Source: Sarcodiotheca gaudichaudii
Lineage: Eukaryota > Rhodophyta > Florideophyceae > Gigartinales > Solieriaceae
Reading direction: 5' to 3'
NCBI GenBank assembly: GCA_032355985.1
Contig: JAUKVZ010000001.1
Location: forward strand, 834,344 to 898,343
Length of the DNA: 64,000 bases
Positions 55,596 to 64,000 of this stretch are shown here, piece after piece; the stretch's first letter is position 1, and each line of letters opens with the position of its first letter. A program made the translations under genes and the position numbers. The notes under the pieces are model-generated. The model ran no database searches, was not told where the DNA came from, and was given only the letters and a program-made list of their open reading frames with translations.

Positions 55596-56768
55596 TCAGG
55601 CGCCCGCGTTCTCGGGCCGCATGTGGGTCAGGCGGATGTCATCACCGAATCGACGTGTGTTGATGAGCGCCCAGCGCGACAAATCCTTCATGGATGCGAT
55701 GCCGGCGTCGTGCGCAATCGCGGCGCCTGCCGTATCGCCCAGCATCATCGGCGCGACGTAAATCCGCGTCTCATCGACGAGTTGCGCATCGAAGAGCGCC
55801 GCGAGCAGGCCGGGGCCGCACTCGGTCATGACATAGCTCGCATCGAGTTCAGTGGACATCCACGCAAGCGCCGCTCGCAGATCAATGCGATCGTTCAATG
55901 CCGGCAGCGCCACCACTGACGCACCCACTGCTTTCAGCGCCTTCGCACGTTTTGCGCCTTCGGCTGAAGCGAGATTCGTCTCCGTGCACAGAATCGTCAG
56001 GGGCGCGGCGCTCGCGCTGTGGCACAACTTTGAATCTACGGGTGTTCGAAGCGATGAATCGATCACGACGCGATGCGCCACTCGTCGCACTCTGCGCACG
56101 CCGCGCGCTGTCAGGAGTGGATCATCGGCGAGGACTGTGCCGGCGCCGGTCAGGATGGCGTCCACGCGGGCACGCAGCCGGTGTACATCGAGGCGCGAGC
56201 GTTCGTTGGAGATCCATTTGGAATCGCCTGTGCGTGTCGCCAGGCGCCCATCGATCGTCTGAGCCCATTTGGCGATCAGCCAGGGCTTTCCCGTCTCGAC
56301 CCGCTGCCGCCAGGGAAGGGAGAGCCGCAGGGCGTTTGGGGAGGCGTTGCTGAACTCCACGGCCACGCCTGCCGCTCTCAATCGCTCGGCGCCGCCACCG
56401 GAGGTTTCATGCGGGTCTGGCGTCGCGATCACCACGCGGGCCAGCCCGGCCTCGAGAATCGCTTCGGCGCAAGGCCCCGTCTTGCCAGTGTGATTGCATG
56501 GCTCGAGCGTGACCCACATCGTCGCGCCCTTCGGATCGACACCTTGCCTGCGGCAGGACGCGAGCGCCTCGACTTCTGCATGAGCCCCGCCAAAACGGCG
56601 ATGATGGCCCGCGCCGATGATCTCGACCCGACCGGCGCCTTGCCGTCCGATGATGCAGCCGACGAGCGGATTGGGTTCAACATCGCCGGCGGCGCGAGTG
56701 GCGAGTCTGGCCGCCAGATCGAGCATTCGTCTATTCAATCGCGCATCGGGCGCCGCAGCATTGCTCAT
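55596..56768 (-). CDS. ribD: Bifunctional riboflavin deaminase/reductase RibD
   Basis: RibD carries out deamination and reduction of the pyrimidine intermediate in riboflavin synthesis. The N-terminal deaminase has zinc ligands in GGAHAEVEAL and LEPCNHTGKTGPC. The C-terminal reductase has KWAQTIDGRLATRTGDSKWIS and a late TECGPGLLAALF. Length 390 is standard. Start ATG 56768 overlaps the stop of the RNase HII-like gene as ATGA, suggesting coupling. The gene ends 14 bases beyond the tRNA-Arg 3' end, on the opposite strand. Confidence 0.93.
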   Translation of the reverse strand: MSNAAAPDARLNRRMLDLAARLATRAAGDVEPNPLVGCIIGRQGAGRVEIIGAGHHRRFGGAHAEVEALASCRRQGVDPKGATMWVTLEPCNHTGKTGPCAEAILEAGLARVVIATPDPHETSGGGAERLRAAGVAVEFSNASPNALRLSLPWRQRVETGKPWLIAKWAQTIDGRLATRTGDSKWISNERSRLDVHRLRARVDAILTGAGTVLADDPLLTARGVRRVRRVAHRVVIDSSLRTPVDSKLCHSASAAPLTILCTETNLASAEGAKRAKALKAVGASVVALPALNDRIDLRAALAWMSTELDASYVMTECGPGLLAALFDAQLVDETRIYVAPMMLGDTAGAAIAHDAGIASMKDLSRWALINTRRFGDDIRLTHMRPENAGA

Positions 56769-57772
56769 GCCCTGCGCACCAGCGCGCGGCGTTCATCGGG
56801 CGTCAGCGCGGCGCCCATATCGTCAAGCCATCGCCGCGCATCCGTTCCGTAGCCGGCCGTCGGTTTGATCTCCGGCAGGCGCGCCGCCCAGTGCTTGTTG
56901 AATCGCGCCATCAACAGCTCGCGCACATACTTGGCGCACATGGACGCCAGCGCGACGGGGAAGTGACGCGCATCGGCCTCCACCTCGAATCGCACGGCAA
57001 TCGTTCGCCCATTGGGATCCGCCGAACCGGCCTCGCGCAGGGCGTAGAAACTGGTTTCTCTCGATTCGGCGCTGGAATCAACTTTGGATCCAGCCAGCGC
57101 CGCTTCCAAACGGGATTCGTAGAACCGCCGACCGCCCTGGCGATCGATCACCACACGCGGCCGATCTTCGCCCCAGCGGCGCCAGACGCGATCGAGCAGT
57201 TGCCCGACGCAATCGAAGCTGACGTTCGCCTTGCTTCCCGATTGCTTCAGTCCCTGGTTGAACTCGCATTCATCAAGCGCCACGCATCGAAGCTCAAGCG
57301 CTGCGAGGGCGGCGTCCTTGACTGCTGAACGCAATCGGTTGATGCGGATGGAAAGCGCTTCGTTCGTTGTCGCGACAGGGAGGCGCTGCGGCTGATCGCC
57401 GTACCACGCCGGCAAATCCGCCGTGACGCCAAGCGTTTCGAAGAGCTCAGCATCCGTCTCCGGCTGAGCGCCCATGATGGCCAGGAAGGCGAGGACGCCC
57501 GTTTCCAGATGCAGAAGCGGATGGCGCGTGCGGCTTTGATTGGACAGCTTGATCGCCTTGGAGTCATTGACGGCGATCAGGCCGCGCTGCGCATCCTTGA
57601 CCGTGCGGCCGACACCGGAGGCAAGCAGCGCCCACAGATCCGGCGGCGCATCGCCCTCTTCCCATGATTCGACTGCAAATGTCGCGGAAGCCACGCACAA
57701 CGGGCCCAGGCGCGGTCCATAGCCCGCTTCATCGATGCCGGTGTAGATCAATCCCTGCGCGCGCGCATTCAT
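56765..57772 (-). CDS. Divergent RNase HII/HIII-like protein
   Basis: This 335-residue protein matches RNase HII motifs without being a standard RnhB. It has GIDEAGYGPRLGPL (12-25; D14 and E15), NDSK (69-72), VVIDRQGG with D210, SMCAKYVREL (277-286, E285 in place of the usual D) and GYGT (307-310). Standard RNase HII is about 200-220 residues; the extra length is mostly an insertion at ~85-190. Cleavage of RNA in RNA-DNA hybrids is likely but not certain. It is coupled to ribD. Confidence 0.7.
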   Translation of the reverse strand: MNARAQGLIYTGIDEAGYGPRLGPLCVASATFAVESWEEGDAPPDLWALLASGVGRTVKDAQRGLIAVNDSKAIKLSNQSRTRHPLLHLETGVLAFLAIMGAQPETDAELFETLGVTADLPAWYGDQPQRLPVATTNEALSIRINRLRSAVKDAALAALELRCVALDECEFNQGLKQSGSKANVSFDCVGQLLDRVWRRWGEDRPRVVIDRQGGRRFYESRLEAALAGSKVDSSAESRETSFYALREAGSADPNGRTIAVRFEVEADARHFPVALASMCAKYVRELLMARFNKHWAARLPEIKPTAGYGTDARRWLDDMGAALTPDERRALVRRA

Positions 57773-57841
57773 CGGCCTCGGCGTCTCCTTCTCATCCTTC
57801 CGACAAGGCGAGCGCGCGATTGATCGGCGCGGGCGTGCGCG

Positions 57842-58000
57842 TCAGGGCGTCGGCGCCCGAAGCGGCACGGACTGGCCGTCATCGTTCGTCGTCGACGGAC
57901 CACCGCCGGAAGCCGGCATGAGCTGCATAGCGATAAGGACCACCGCGCCGATCAGACAAATGGCGATGATGATGACCTTGATGAGCTGACCCTTCTCCAC
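57842..58000 (-). CDS. Small single-pass membrane protein, 52 residues
   Basis: A short frame starts at GTG 58000 behind a well-placed AGGAG. It encodes VEKGQLIK, a hydrophobic helix of about 20 residues and a Gly/Pro/Thr-rich tail ending LRAPTP. The strong ribosome site and the clean anchor support a real gene. It lies between the RNase HII-like gene and the pseudopilin terminator. Function unknown. Confidence 0.55.
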   Translation of the reverse strand: MEKGQLIKVIIIAICLIGAVVLIAMQLMPASGGGPSTTNDDGQSVPLRAPTP

Positions 58001-58120
58001 GTCGCAATCTCCTGCATGCCTGGGCGATCCGCTTCACCTTTCGGCGGATCGGTCTTGATGTGAGGATTGTACCTGATCATCGCCGGCGCCGCGAAGCCAC
58101 ACGCATGGTCGTCGACCCGC

Positions 58121-58179
58121 CAAAAGAAAACGACGCCCGGAACTGTGCGGCCGCTGTGGCTGCTGTTCCGGGCGTCGTT
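58121..58179 (-). terminator. Strong intrinsic terminator of the pseudopilin gene
   Basis: A perfect 15-base stem forms between 58129-58143 (starting AACGACG) and 58165-58179 (ending GTCGTT) around a 21-base loop. In the leftward direction it is followed by TTTTCTTTTG. It lies 51 bases after the stop at 58230. Confidence 0.85.
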
Positions 58180-58229
58180 ATTCAGATGCTGATGTGCTTC
58201 AACCGGCAGAGGCCCGGCCGAAGTGTCAC

Positions 58230-59321
58230 TTACTGGAAGTCGCGACCGAGCGGGCCGCCGACGCAGGCGCCGAACCACGCCATGCCGCCGCCGCCGATCG
58301 ACGGATCATTCCACTGGTAGTCCAGCGTGCAGGCGTATCGCTCGCCATTGGCGATCGACTGCCGGTAGGCCTGATCGTTGGGATCGGGCATGACATCGAA
58401 GGGCTTGACCTGCTGGGCCGAGCCGTCGCAGAGCGACACAGCGACGGTCGCGCCGGGGCTGTTGTAGAGGAACGAGTTACGGTTATGCGCGGCGAAGACG
58501 CCGTAGAACATGACCTTCTTCGAAGGATGCACGATCGCGCTTGACTGCACGAAGGAGCGGAAGGGCCACCACTCGCGCTGTGTCCAACCGGCCTGCGCGG
58601 TGTCGCCGCCGAACGGATTGGAAGTGTCCGTGACGCCGCCCCAGAAGCTGCCTTCCTGACGATCCCACTTGCTCTCACCCATGATGCCGACGTTGGTGTA
58701 GCGGTAGCTGGGATTGAGAATCCAGGCGCCGCCTTCGTCGATCGAGCTGGGAATTTCGGAGGAGAAGAAGGCATTGGTCGTCTGACCGCCGCCACCGTCT
58801 GCCGAGAAATCATCGGGGAACTCAAGGCCGTAGCTGCGGCTCTTGAGGCCGGCCCAGTAGCCGCCCATCGGCAGCCACTCAGAGAAACCCGAGGAGGTGA
58901 ACATCTCATCGAGCAGTTCAAAGCGGGTGCCGTCAACTGCGTAATGACCGAATGCGATGTGGTAGGCGCGCTGCACGTCCTGATGCTTGAAACCACCGCT
59001 GATTTCGTAGCCGTTCCAGGGGTACTGCGGGAGGCCCCAAATGATGGCGGGATGTGCACGGGAGCCCGTGTTGGCTTCCGAACTCTGAGCGCGTGTGCCA
59101 GCCGCCGTTCCAGGAGGCGAGTTGGGCATGCGTCCCTTGTTGTCTGCGGCGTAGGTCTCCTTCAGCTTGCCGTGCTGATTCATGTCAGCGACATCAAGCA
59201 AAACACGGGTCGAGCGGCGAGCTTCGCCGAGAGCCGGGAGAACCATGCCGATGAGCAGGGCGATGATGCTGATCACCACCAACAGCTCAACGAGCGTGAA
59301 TCCTTGGCGACGCTTGTTCAT
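58230..59321 (-). CDS. Prepilin-type N-terminal cleavage/methylation domain protein (pseudopilin-like)
   Basis: Planctomycete genomes carry many such proteins. The N-terminus MNKRRQGFTLVELLVVISIIALLIGMVLPAL is the type IV prepilin signal: a basic leader, a Gly|Phe cleavage site, Glu at mature position 5 and a hydrophobic helix. The remaining ~330 residues are a soluble domain with many aromatics and a glycine-rich C-terminus (GGGGMAWFGACVGGPLGRDFQ). The start has AGGAGATT upstream. It would be cleaved by PilD and assembled into or anchored at a pseudopilus; its role is unknown. It ends in a strong terminator. Confidence 0.85.
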   Translation of the reverse strand: MNKRRQGFTLVELLVVISIIALLIGMVLPALGEARRSTRVLLDVADMNQHGKLKETYAADNKGRMPNSPPGTAAGTRAQSSEANTGSRAHPAIIWGLPQYPWNGYEISGGFKHQDVQRAYHIAFGHYAVDGTRFELLDEMFTSSGFSEWLPMGGYWAGLKSRSYGLEFPDDFSADGGGGQTTNAFFSSEIPSSIDEGGAWILNPSYRYTNVGIMGESKWDRQEGSFWGGVTDTSNPFGGDTAQAGWTQREWWPFRSFVQSSAIVHPSKKVMFYGVFAAHNRNSFLYNSPGATVAVSLCDGSAQQVKPFDVMPDPNDQAYRQSIANGERYACTLDYQWNDPSIGGGGMAWFGACVGGPLGRDFQ

Positions 59322-59577
59322 GCGAGGAATCTCCTAATGGGTGGCTGCTCGGCTCAACGCCGGCCAGCGCTTTCTTAATCTAGCACGATCGACACTTGAA
59401 CGGCCGACCAAGGCTTTTCCCAACCACATCGTACGGTCACGCACGCGTTCAGGCGCCAATTGACGCCTTTTCGCAGGCGCTGACTACCTCTCACGAGGGC
59501 CGCGGGAACGAATGTCGCCATTCACAGGCCGACGCCAAGCGCCAACAGGCGCCGGAGTCCGGAATCGCGAAATCCAA

Positions 59578-59663
59578 TGCGGCTGAGAGGAGTCGAACCT
59601 CCACGGGGTTTTACCCCCACTAGGACCTGAACCTAGCGCGTCTGCCAATTCCGCCACAGCCGC
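59578..59663 (-). tRNA. tRNA-Leu(CAG)
   Basis: The minus strand folds into an 86-base cloverleaf. Acceptor GCGGCTG pairs with CAGCCGC, followed by an A discriminator. The anticodon stem CTAGG/CCTAG holds loop TTCAGGT with anticodon CAG for CUG codons. A long leucine-type variable arm and T stem GGAGG/CTCCT are present. CCA is not encoded. Confidence 0.95.
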
Positions 59664-59939
59664 GACGAATGACGCGGCAGCATATCCAGCGCGCTCGAAA
59701 AGGCAAACCCAGAAAAATGGGCGCCGGCGCACGTCGGACGGACCAGACGGGGAGGCCGAAACAATGCAATCAGAATGGACCTTGTGCCGGAACATTCATC
59801 CAATCCTTCGCAGGACGTGAAGATTCGGTTTCCGGAAGTCAGGAAGAATCTGCTTTCTAAACGGCGATTCCGCCCGTTGATGGGGTGTTTCGCCCGCGGA
59901 GAACGCTCTGTTACCCCCGGTTTGGAGGAGCGCACACGA
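59664..59939. other. Intergenic region between tRNA-Leu and recA
   Basis: No gene is supported on either strand; short frames here have no family character. No clear promoter for tRNA-Leu was recognised. Confidence 0.4.
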
Positions 59940-59976
59940 CACCGGCCCTCCCCGGAATGAACGGGCAGGGCCGGTG
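59940..59976 (-). terminator. Probable recA terminator hairpin
   Basis: CACCGGCCCT (59940-59949) pairs with AGGGCCGGTG (59967-59976), and an inner CCCG/CGGG can extend the stem. It lies 34 bases after the recA stop, read leftward. The following U-run is weak. Confidence 0.55.
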
Positions 59977-60010
59977 ATATTCTCGGACCACATTCTCAGG
60001 ACGACGTCGA

Positions 60011-61099
60011 TCAGGCGCCGGCGCCGGCTTTGGAAGTCTTGCCTGTGGTCTCGACCACGGCTTCCGTCTTCTCGGCCGGCTTGTCGGCCGCCGGGCTGAT
60101 GACGCCTCGATGAATCAGCACCTTGCGACGAATCTCATCGAAGAGCTTGGGCTCGTCGGCGAGGAACTTCTTGGAGTTTTCCCGTCCCTGACCCAGGCGA
60201 ACCTCGCCATAGCTGAACCACGCGCCGGACTTATCCACCACGCCATCCTTGACGGCCAGATCAAGAAGATCGCCCGTCTTCGAGATGCCTTCGTTGAACA
60301 TGATGTCGAACTCGGCGTCGCGGAAAGGCGGCGCAACCTTGTTCTTCACCACGCGGGCGCGCACATGATTGCCGACGTTGTTTTCGCCATCCTTGATGGC
60401 GCCCGTGCGGCGAATGTCGATGCGGACGGAGGAGTAGAACTTCAATGCGCGGCCGCCGGGCGTCGTTTCGGGCGAGCCGAACATCACACCGATCTTCTCG
60501 CGAATCTGGTTGATGAAGACGACGGTGCAGCTGCTCTTGGCGATGGCGCCGGTGAGTTTGCGCATCGCCTGACTCATCAGGCGCGCCTGCAGACCGACGT
60601 GTGTATCGCCCATTTCTCCGTCAATTTCAGCCTTGGGGATCAACGCTGCGACGGAGTCGACCACGATGATGTCGACTGCGTTTGAACGAACGAGCAGTTC
60701 GCAGATTTCCAGCGCCTGCTCGCCGGTGTCCGGCTGGGACACAAGCAGATCATCAATGTTGACGCCGATGCGCCGCGCCCATGAGGGATCGAGCGCGTGT
60801 TCGGCGTCGATGAATGCGGCGACGCCGCCATCCATCTGCGCGTGCGCTGCGACGGTGAGCGCGAGCGTTGTTTTACCGGAGGATTCAGGGCCGAAGATTT
60901 CGATGATGCGTCCGCGCGGCAGGCCACGGCCTCCCAGCGCCAGATCGAGCGAGAGCGCCCCGGTGGAGATGCCGGGAATCGCCATGTGAGCTTCCTCGTC
61001 CAGGCGCATGATCGAGCCTTTGCCGAAGGATTTCTCGATCTGACTGAGCGCGCGATCCAGCGCCTGCGCTCTTCCCTTGTCCTCGATGGCGGAGGCCAT
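60011..61099 (-). CDS. recA: Recombinase RecA
   Basis: RecA forms filaments on single-stranded DNA for homologous pairing and SOS induction. Hallmarks are the N-terminal helix [21 protein letters not shown], Walker [34 protein letters not shown] and loop regions around [12 protein letters not shown] and [26 protein letters not shown] 61099 (AAGGAAGG upstream) gives 362 residues. An in-frame ATG at 61267, also with GGAG upstream, would add 56 Ala/Lys/Arg-rich residues. The C-terminal tail after [11 protein letters not shown] is acidic and Thr-rich as usual. Confidence 0.95.
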   Translation of the reverse strand: MASAIEDKGRAQALDRALSQIEKSFGKGSIMRLDEEAHMAIPGISTGALSLDLALGGRGLPRGRIIEIFGPESSGKTTLALTVAAHAQMDGGVAAFIDAEHALDPSWARRIGVNIDDLLVSQPDTGEQALEICELLVRSNAVDIIVVDSVAALIPKAEIDGEMGDTHVGLQARLMSQAMRKLTGAIAKSSCTVVFINQIREKIGVMFGSPETTPGGRALKFYSSVRIDIRRTGAIKDGENNVGNHVRARVVKNKVAPPFRDAEFDIMFNEGISKTGDLLDLAVKDGVVDKSGAWFSYGEVRLGQGRENSKKFLADEPKLFDEIRRKVLIHRGVISPAADKPAEKTEAVVETTGKTSKAGAGA

Positions 61100-61292
61100 T
61101 GGCGATTCCTTCCTTGAAGATGGTGCTGTCTGATTCTTGGCCGCAGCCCCGCCCCTGTCCGCGCCGTTGGGAGTGGCGCCGCGTCGCCCTCGAGCCTTCG
61201 CCCGATCCCTGTTCGACGCCTTTTCGGCGCTTGCTGCGGGTGATTTCTGCACTGCGGTCGCGACCATATCCGTGTCTCCATCGAGGGTCAAT

Positions 61293-61360
61293 GTTCGGTG
61301 AACGTCAGGATATGGTTCTCTTCCCGGACGTCAAGCCTGTTAGGGAACTATTCCCCTAAC
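61293..61360 (-). promoter_or_regulatory. recA promoter with two palindromes (candidate LexA-type control)
   Basis: Read leftward, a -35 TTGACG (61329-61334) and -10 TATCCT (61307-61312) lie 16 bases apart. Just upstream of the -35 sits a near-palindrome, arms GTTAGGG (61339-61345) and CCCTAAC (61354-61360), which overlaps the murD stop codon. Just downstream of the -10 is GTTCggtGAAC (61293-61303). recA control by LexA is general knowledge; assigning either repeat to LexA is inference. Confidence 0.5.
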
Positions 61361-62771
61361 TTTTTGCGGCTCTCATCCGGGCGGAGGCGGCTTCCTGCGC
61401 CAGGCGGGCGAATTCGGCCCCACGCACCTCGAAGCTCTCGAACTGATCCCAGGAGGCGCATCCCGGGCTGAGGAGGATGGTGTCGCCCGGCTTCGCCCGG
61501 TCGATCGCCGTCCTCATCGCCTGCTTCAGCGTGCCTGATGCGAACACCGACGCATCCGCATTGCATGCGCGGGCGATGGCCGACGCCGTCGCCCCAATCG
61601 CGTACAACCCGCCGAGCTGTGGCGCCAGATCGCTAATCGCCGCGAGATCGGCGCCCTTGTCGTAGCCGCCGGCAATGAGATGGACGCTCCCCCCTGCTCC
61701 GCTCTCGGCGACAGCCTCGACGGCGCGAAGCGTCGCCTCGGGCGTGGTCGCCTTGGAGTCGTTGATGCATCGGATGGGATCTGCGTCGTCGCAGGAGAAC
61801 GAAGCGACGAGCTCCAGCCGATGGGGAAGACCCTGAAAGTCAGCGAGATCCGAGATCAGCAGTTCGGGATCGGATCTGTCGAGAACCTGCGCGGCCGTCA
61901 TGGCGGCGACGCGCGCGTTGTGCTGATTGTGAGCGCCGGGGATCGCGAGTTGGGCGCGCTTCGTGCCGGGCTGCTGTTCGACTTGAAGCACTTTGACGCC
62001 TTCGGCGATCCAGGGGTCACACGTCTGCCGCGCGTCTGCACTGCCGAAGATGGCGATATCACCCTCGCGTTGATGCGCGAGGATCTGCGCTTTGCTCTTG
62101 ACGTAATGCTCCATCGAGCGATGCCAGTTCAGATGATTCGGCGCAAGATTGGTGACGACCGCGATTGATGGCGACCATGCGTCGGTAGCCGCGAGGGACT
62201 CGTCGCCGAGCCAGTGCAGCATGAAGCTGGACAGTTCGAGCACGATCCAGTCCTGCGGATCGATGGTCGGCAGATCGGCAAGCAGAGAGCCTCCGATGTT
62301 GCCCCCCAGATGCGCTCGCCCGGCCCCGAGGCGCTTCTGAAGCACACGGGCGATCATCGCACTGGTCGTCGATTTTCCGGCCGATCCTGTGATGCCGATC
62401 ACGCGGCGATCATTGGGAAGATTGTCGATCAGCAGTCCGATCTCAGTCGTCAGTCGGGCGCCGGCGTCGCGCGCAGCCTGCAGGTGCGGGTTGTTCCAGG
62501 GCGCCGGCACGGCAGGGCTTACGACGACGAGGTCGGCGCTGGTGAAGTCCGCTTCGCGATGCTGTCCGAGTCTGAGCTCAATCTGGCTGCGGCCAACGAG
62601 TTGAAAGAGTTGATCGAGCGGCCCCTGCAGCGTTTTGGCGGACGCCTGATCCGTGAGAAGAACATCGGCGCCGGCGTCGGCAAGCCAGCGCGTTACACCG
62701 ACACCTCCGCCGAATCGACCGAGCCCCATCACCACGACCCGGGCGCCTTCGAGTTGTCTGGCCTTTGTCAT
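61356..62771 (-). CDS. murD: UDP-N-acetylmuramoyl-L-alanine--D-glutamate ligase MurD
   Basis: MurD adds D-glutamate to the peptidoglycan precursor in the cytoplasm. Motifs are VVVMGLGRFGGG, ATP-binding GITGSAGKSTTS, HLGGNIGGSLL, LELSSFML, the central NHLNWHRSMEHYVKSK, INDSKATTPEA and the C-terminal LLSPGCASWDQFESFEVRG. Length 471 is typical. The C-terminal Ala/Arg tail (ARMRAAKS) overlaps the palindrome upstream of recA. Other mur genes are not next to it; with mrdA-rodA it indicates a peptidoglycan-based wall. Confidence 0.93.
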   Translation of the reverse strand: MTKARQLEGARVVVMGLGRFGGGVGVTRWLADAGADVLLTDQASAKTLQGPLDQLFQLVGRSQIELRLGQHREADFTSADLVVVSPAVPAPWNNPHLQAARDAGARLTTEIGLLIDNLPNDRRVIGITGSAGKSTTSAMIARVLQKRLGAGRAHLGGNIGGSLLADLPTIDPQDWIVLELSSFMLHWLGDESLAATDAWSPSIAVVTNLAPNHLNWHRSMEHYVKSKAQILAHQREGDIAIFGSADARQTCDPWIAEGVKVLQVEQQPGTKRAQLAIPGAHNQHNARVAAMTAAQVLDRSDPELLISDLADFQGLPHRLELVASFSCDDADPIRCINDSKATTPEATLRAVEAVAESGAGGSVHLIAGGYDKGADLAAISDLAPQLGGLYAIGATASAIARACNADASVFASGTLKQAMRTAIDRAKPGDTILLSPGCASWDQFESFEVRGAEFARLAQEAASARMRAAKS

Positions 62772-62831
62772 GAGCGAAGCAGTGTACGTCCGGGCGCTAC
62801 GATTGAAGTGGACCTGATCCGCGGCGTCACC

Positions 62832-63638
62832 ATGATTCGATTCCCTGCAGCCATTCTGTCAGCGCTGGCCTCTGCTGCGCCGCCCAGCGCCATCCCGGCG
62901 GACTGTTCCACGGATATTCCTCCCATCGTCGGCGGACTTGTCATTGACGAGACTGGCGACGGCATCGGGGATCTCGTGCTCGCGCACCCACCCGGGGAGG
63001 TTTTTCAGGCGTCGTACGAGACGCAGATCACCGGCGAATTTGTGATCAGGCAGCGCATTCATCTGGAATGGAGCATTCATCAGATCGCAGATCCGCGCGA
63101 TATTCGCGAAGCGAGGCTTTCGTTGAGCTTTGAGTCTGCGGACGAAGGCGCCGCATCGACGGATCTGCTGCATGTGACCTCGAATACTGATGGCCTGCTT
63201 CGCGCGCTGGACTTTGATGTGGCGGTGGATTCGACTCCTTTGTGGACGATTGACGGGGCCGATCCGGGCGGGCGAATTGAGATTGACGTGACGGCGTTGG
63301 TTCGCGCGGATCGCGCAGAGGGGAAGCGGTTTTTCGCTGTGCAAGCCAGAGTCGCCGCAGAGGATCCGGCGCCGCTGGCAGCGGCCGGGGCCCGAATCCA
63401 CACGAGCGCGTACACGAACCCAATCGCCATACGGCCCACGCTGCACATCGATATTCAGCGCTTCTGCCCGGATCTGAATGATGATGGCGTGATCAACGTC
63501 GCTGATGTGAGCGTGCTGCTGGGCGTGTGGGGCGGCCATCACGACGAATCGGACGTTGACTGCTCAGGCCGCGTCGGAGCTGTGGACCTGGCGGCCCTCC
63601 TTGGGGCGTGGGGCCCCTGCGACGTGACCGGCTCCTGA
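62832..63638 (+). CDS. Secreted protein with C-terminal dockerin-like repeats
   Basis: A 268-residue exported protein starting at ATG 62832, chosen because the preceding in-frame ~200 codons overlap murD on the other strand. The short signal peptide ends near SAAPPSA. The middle domain is beta-rich with pairs such as EARLSLSFESADEG and RIEIDVTALVRADR. The end has a DLNDDGVINVADVSVLL and VDCSGRVGAVDLAALL pair, dockerin-type calcium loops with the GxWG spacing seen in the genes at 1683 and 3055. Function unknown. Confidence 0.72.
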   Translation: MIRFPAAILSALASAAPPSAIPADCSTDIPPIVGGLVIDETGDGIGDLVLAHPPGEVFQASYETQITGEFVIRQRIHLEWSIHQIADPRDIREARLSLSFESADEGAASTDLLHVTSNTDGLLRALDFDVAVDSTPLWTIDGADPGGRIEIDVTALVRADRAEGKRFFAVQARVAAEDPAPLAAAGARIHTSAYTNPIAIRPTLHIDIQRFCPDLNDDGVINVADVSVLLGVWGGHHDESDVDCSGRVGAVDLAALLGAWGPCDVTGS

Positions 63639-63872
63639 CGGCGGCCCCTGTGCGGCTACCGAGCGGCGATTCAGACATTTGGCGGTCGCGTGAAAAAGAT
63701 TCACAAAGTTTGATTTTGAAGGCTGGGGCAAGCGCGGTTAATCTCTCTTACTGCGGGAAAAGGAACGCGCGGATCCGAGGGGGTCCGATAGCTGGTTTTG
63801 ACATTTCAACAGCCGTTCGTGGCAGTTCCTCGTTCGAATGCGCCCCGATCGACTTCCTCAGGAGCGGCTGAC

Positions 63873-64000
63873 ATGCAGATCGTGAATGGAGCGAGGTGCG
63901 CATTATGCGCCTCGACCGTACTCTTCGTCGCCGGACAGACCTTGGCCCAGCCGGCTTTCACAGACCAATCACTTTCGTCGCGCGTCGGGACGACCCACTC
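63873..64000 (+). CDS. Start of a secreted protein (partial, runs off right edge)
   Basis: ATG 63873 has AGGAG nine bases upstream and the frame is open to the window end (42 codons). The N-terminus is a signal peptide (MQIVNGARCALCASTVLFVAG... ending around LAQPA), followed by FTDQSLSSRVGTTH, the kind of opening that precedes FG-GAP propeller repeats. That family assignment is inference from the few residues visible. Confidence 0.55.
   Translation, partial: MQIVNGARCALCASTVLFVAGQTLAQPAFTDQSLSSRVGTTH

Noticed and set aside
63798-63803. TTGACA upstream of the last partial gene
   Set aside because: It is a perfect -35 hexamer, but no acceptable -10 lies 15-19 bases downstream.

Overview
The window looks like chromosomal core sequence of a planctomycete, probably a Phycisphaerae-type lineage; this is inferred from gene content and not from an rRNA. 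The evidence is three exported proteins ending in dockerin-like calcium repeats, a protein with a VPLP-type C-terminal sorting tail, a prepilin-like protein with the N-terminal motif GFTLVELLVVI, many Gram-negative lipoproteins, high GC, and dense informational and cell-wall genes. There is no phage, insertion sequence or CRISPR array.

Layout. 1-381: start of an NrfH-type cytochrome running off the left edge. 673-4671: a lipoprotein, tRNA-Ser(CGA) and two large secreted dockerin proteins (beta-rich; FG-GAP/ASPIC). 4723-5812: thiS-thiG. 5823-8891: a KAP-like membrane NTPase and a phosphohexomutase. 9237-9905: a secreted P-domain protein. 9973-16263: dinG, rsmG, rodA and mrdA (PBP2), read leftward. 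16391-18172: folE2 and a membrane protein. 18341-24455: histidine degradation (hutH, hutU, hutI) interrupted by two thioredoxin-fold lipoproteins. 24628-28602: methionine aminopeptidase, N4-glycosyl-asparaginase, an RsbU-type phosphatase and cobalamin adenosyltransferase. 28755-30863: fusA. 31379-37006: prolyl oligopeptidase lipoprotein and an ABC ATPase coupled to a large exported protein. 37070-42443: small enzymes and regulators (PilZ, methyltransferase, GAF/fRMsr-like, VOC, LOG family, fumarase). 42914-49331: a five-gene MacA-MacB-TolC-like efflux operon with separate ATPase and two permeases. 49350-54935: ftsY-nusB-ribH, a UbiA homologue, a lipoprotein, a second LOG protein and a SRPBCC protein. 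55194-55581: tRNA-Arg(CCU) split by a group I intron. 55596-59321: ribD, a divergent RNase HII-like gene, a tiny membrane protein and a pseudopilin. 59578-62771: tRNA-Leu(CAG), recA and murD. 62832-64000: a third dockerin protein and the start of another secreted protein.

How the genes work together. Most genes serve housekeeping: peptidoglycan synthesis (mrdA, rodA, murD), translation and protein targeting (fusA, ftsY, rsmG, map), riboflavin (ribD, ribH), thiamine (thiS, thiG), folate-type pterins (folE2), DNA repair (recA, dinG) and central carbon metabolism (fumC, phosphohexomutase). The hut genes convert histidine to formiminoglutamate; no hutG is present. The efflux operon would span both membranes. 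The most unusual element is the intron-bearing tRNA-Arg. Next come the histidine-rich, cysteine-less partner of a peroxiredoxin-like lipoprotein inside the hut cluster, the RNase HII-like protein with a large insertion, and a candidate palindromic control region upstream of recA.
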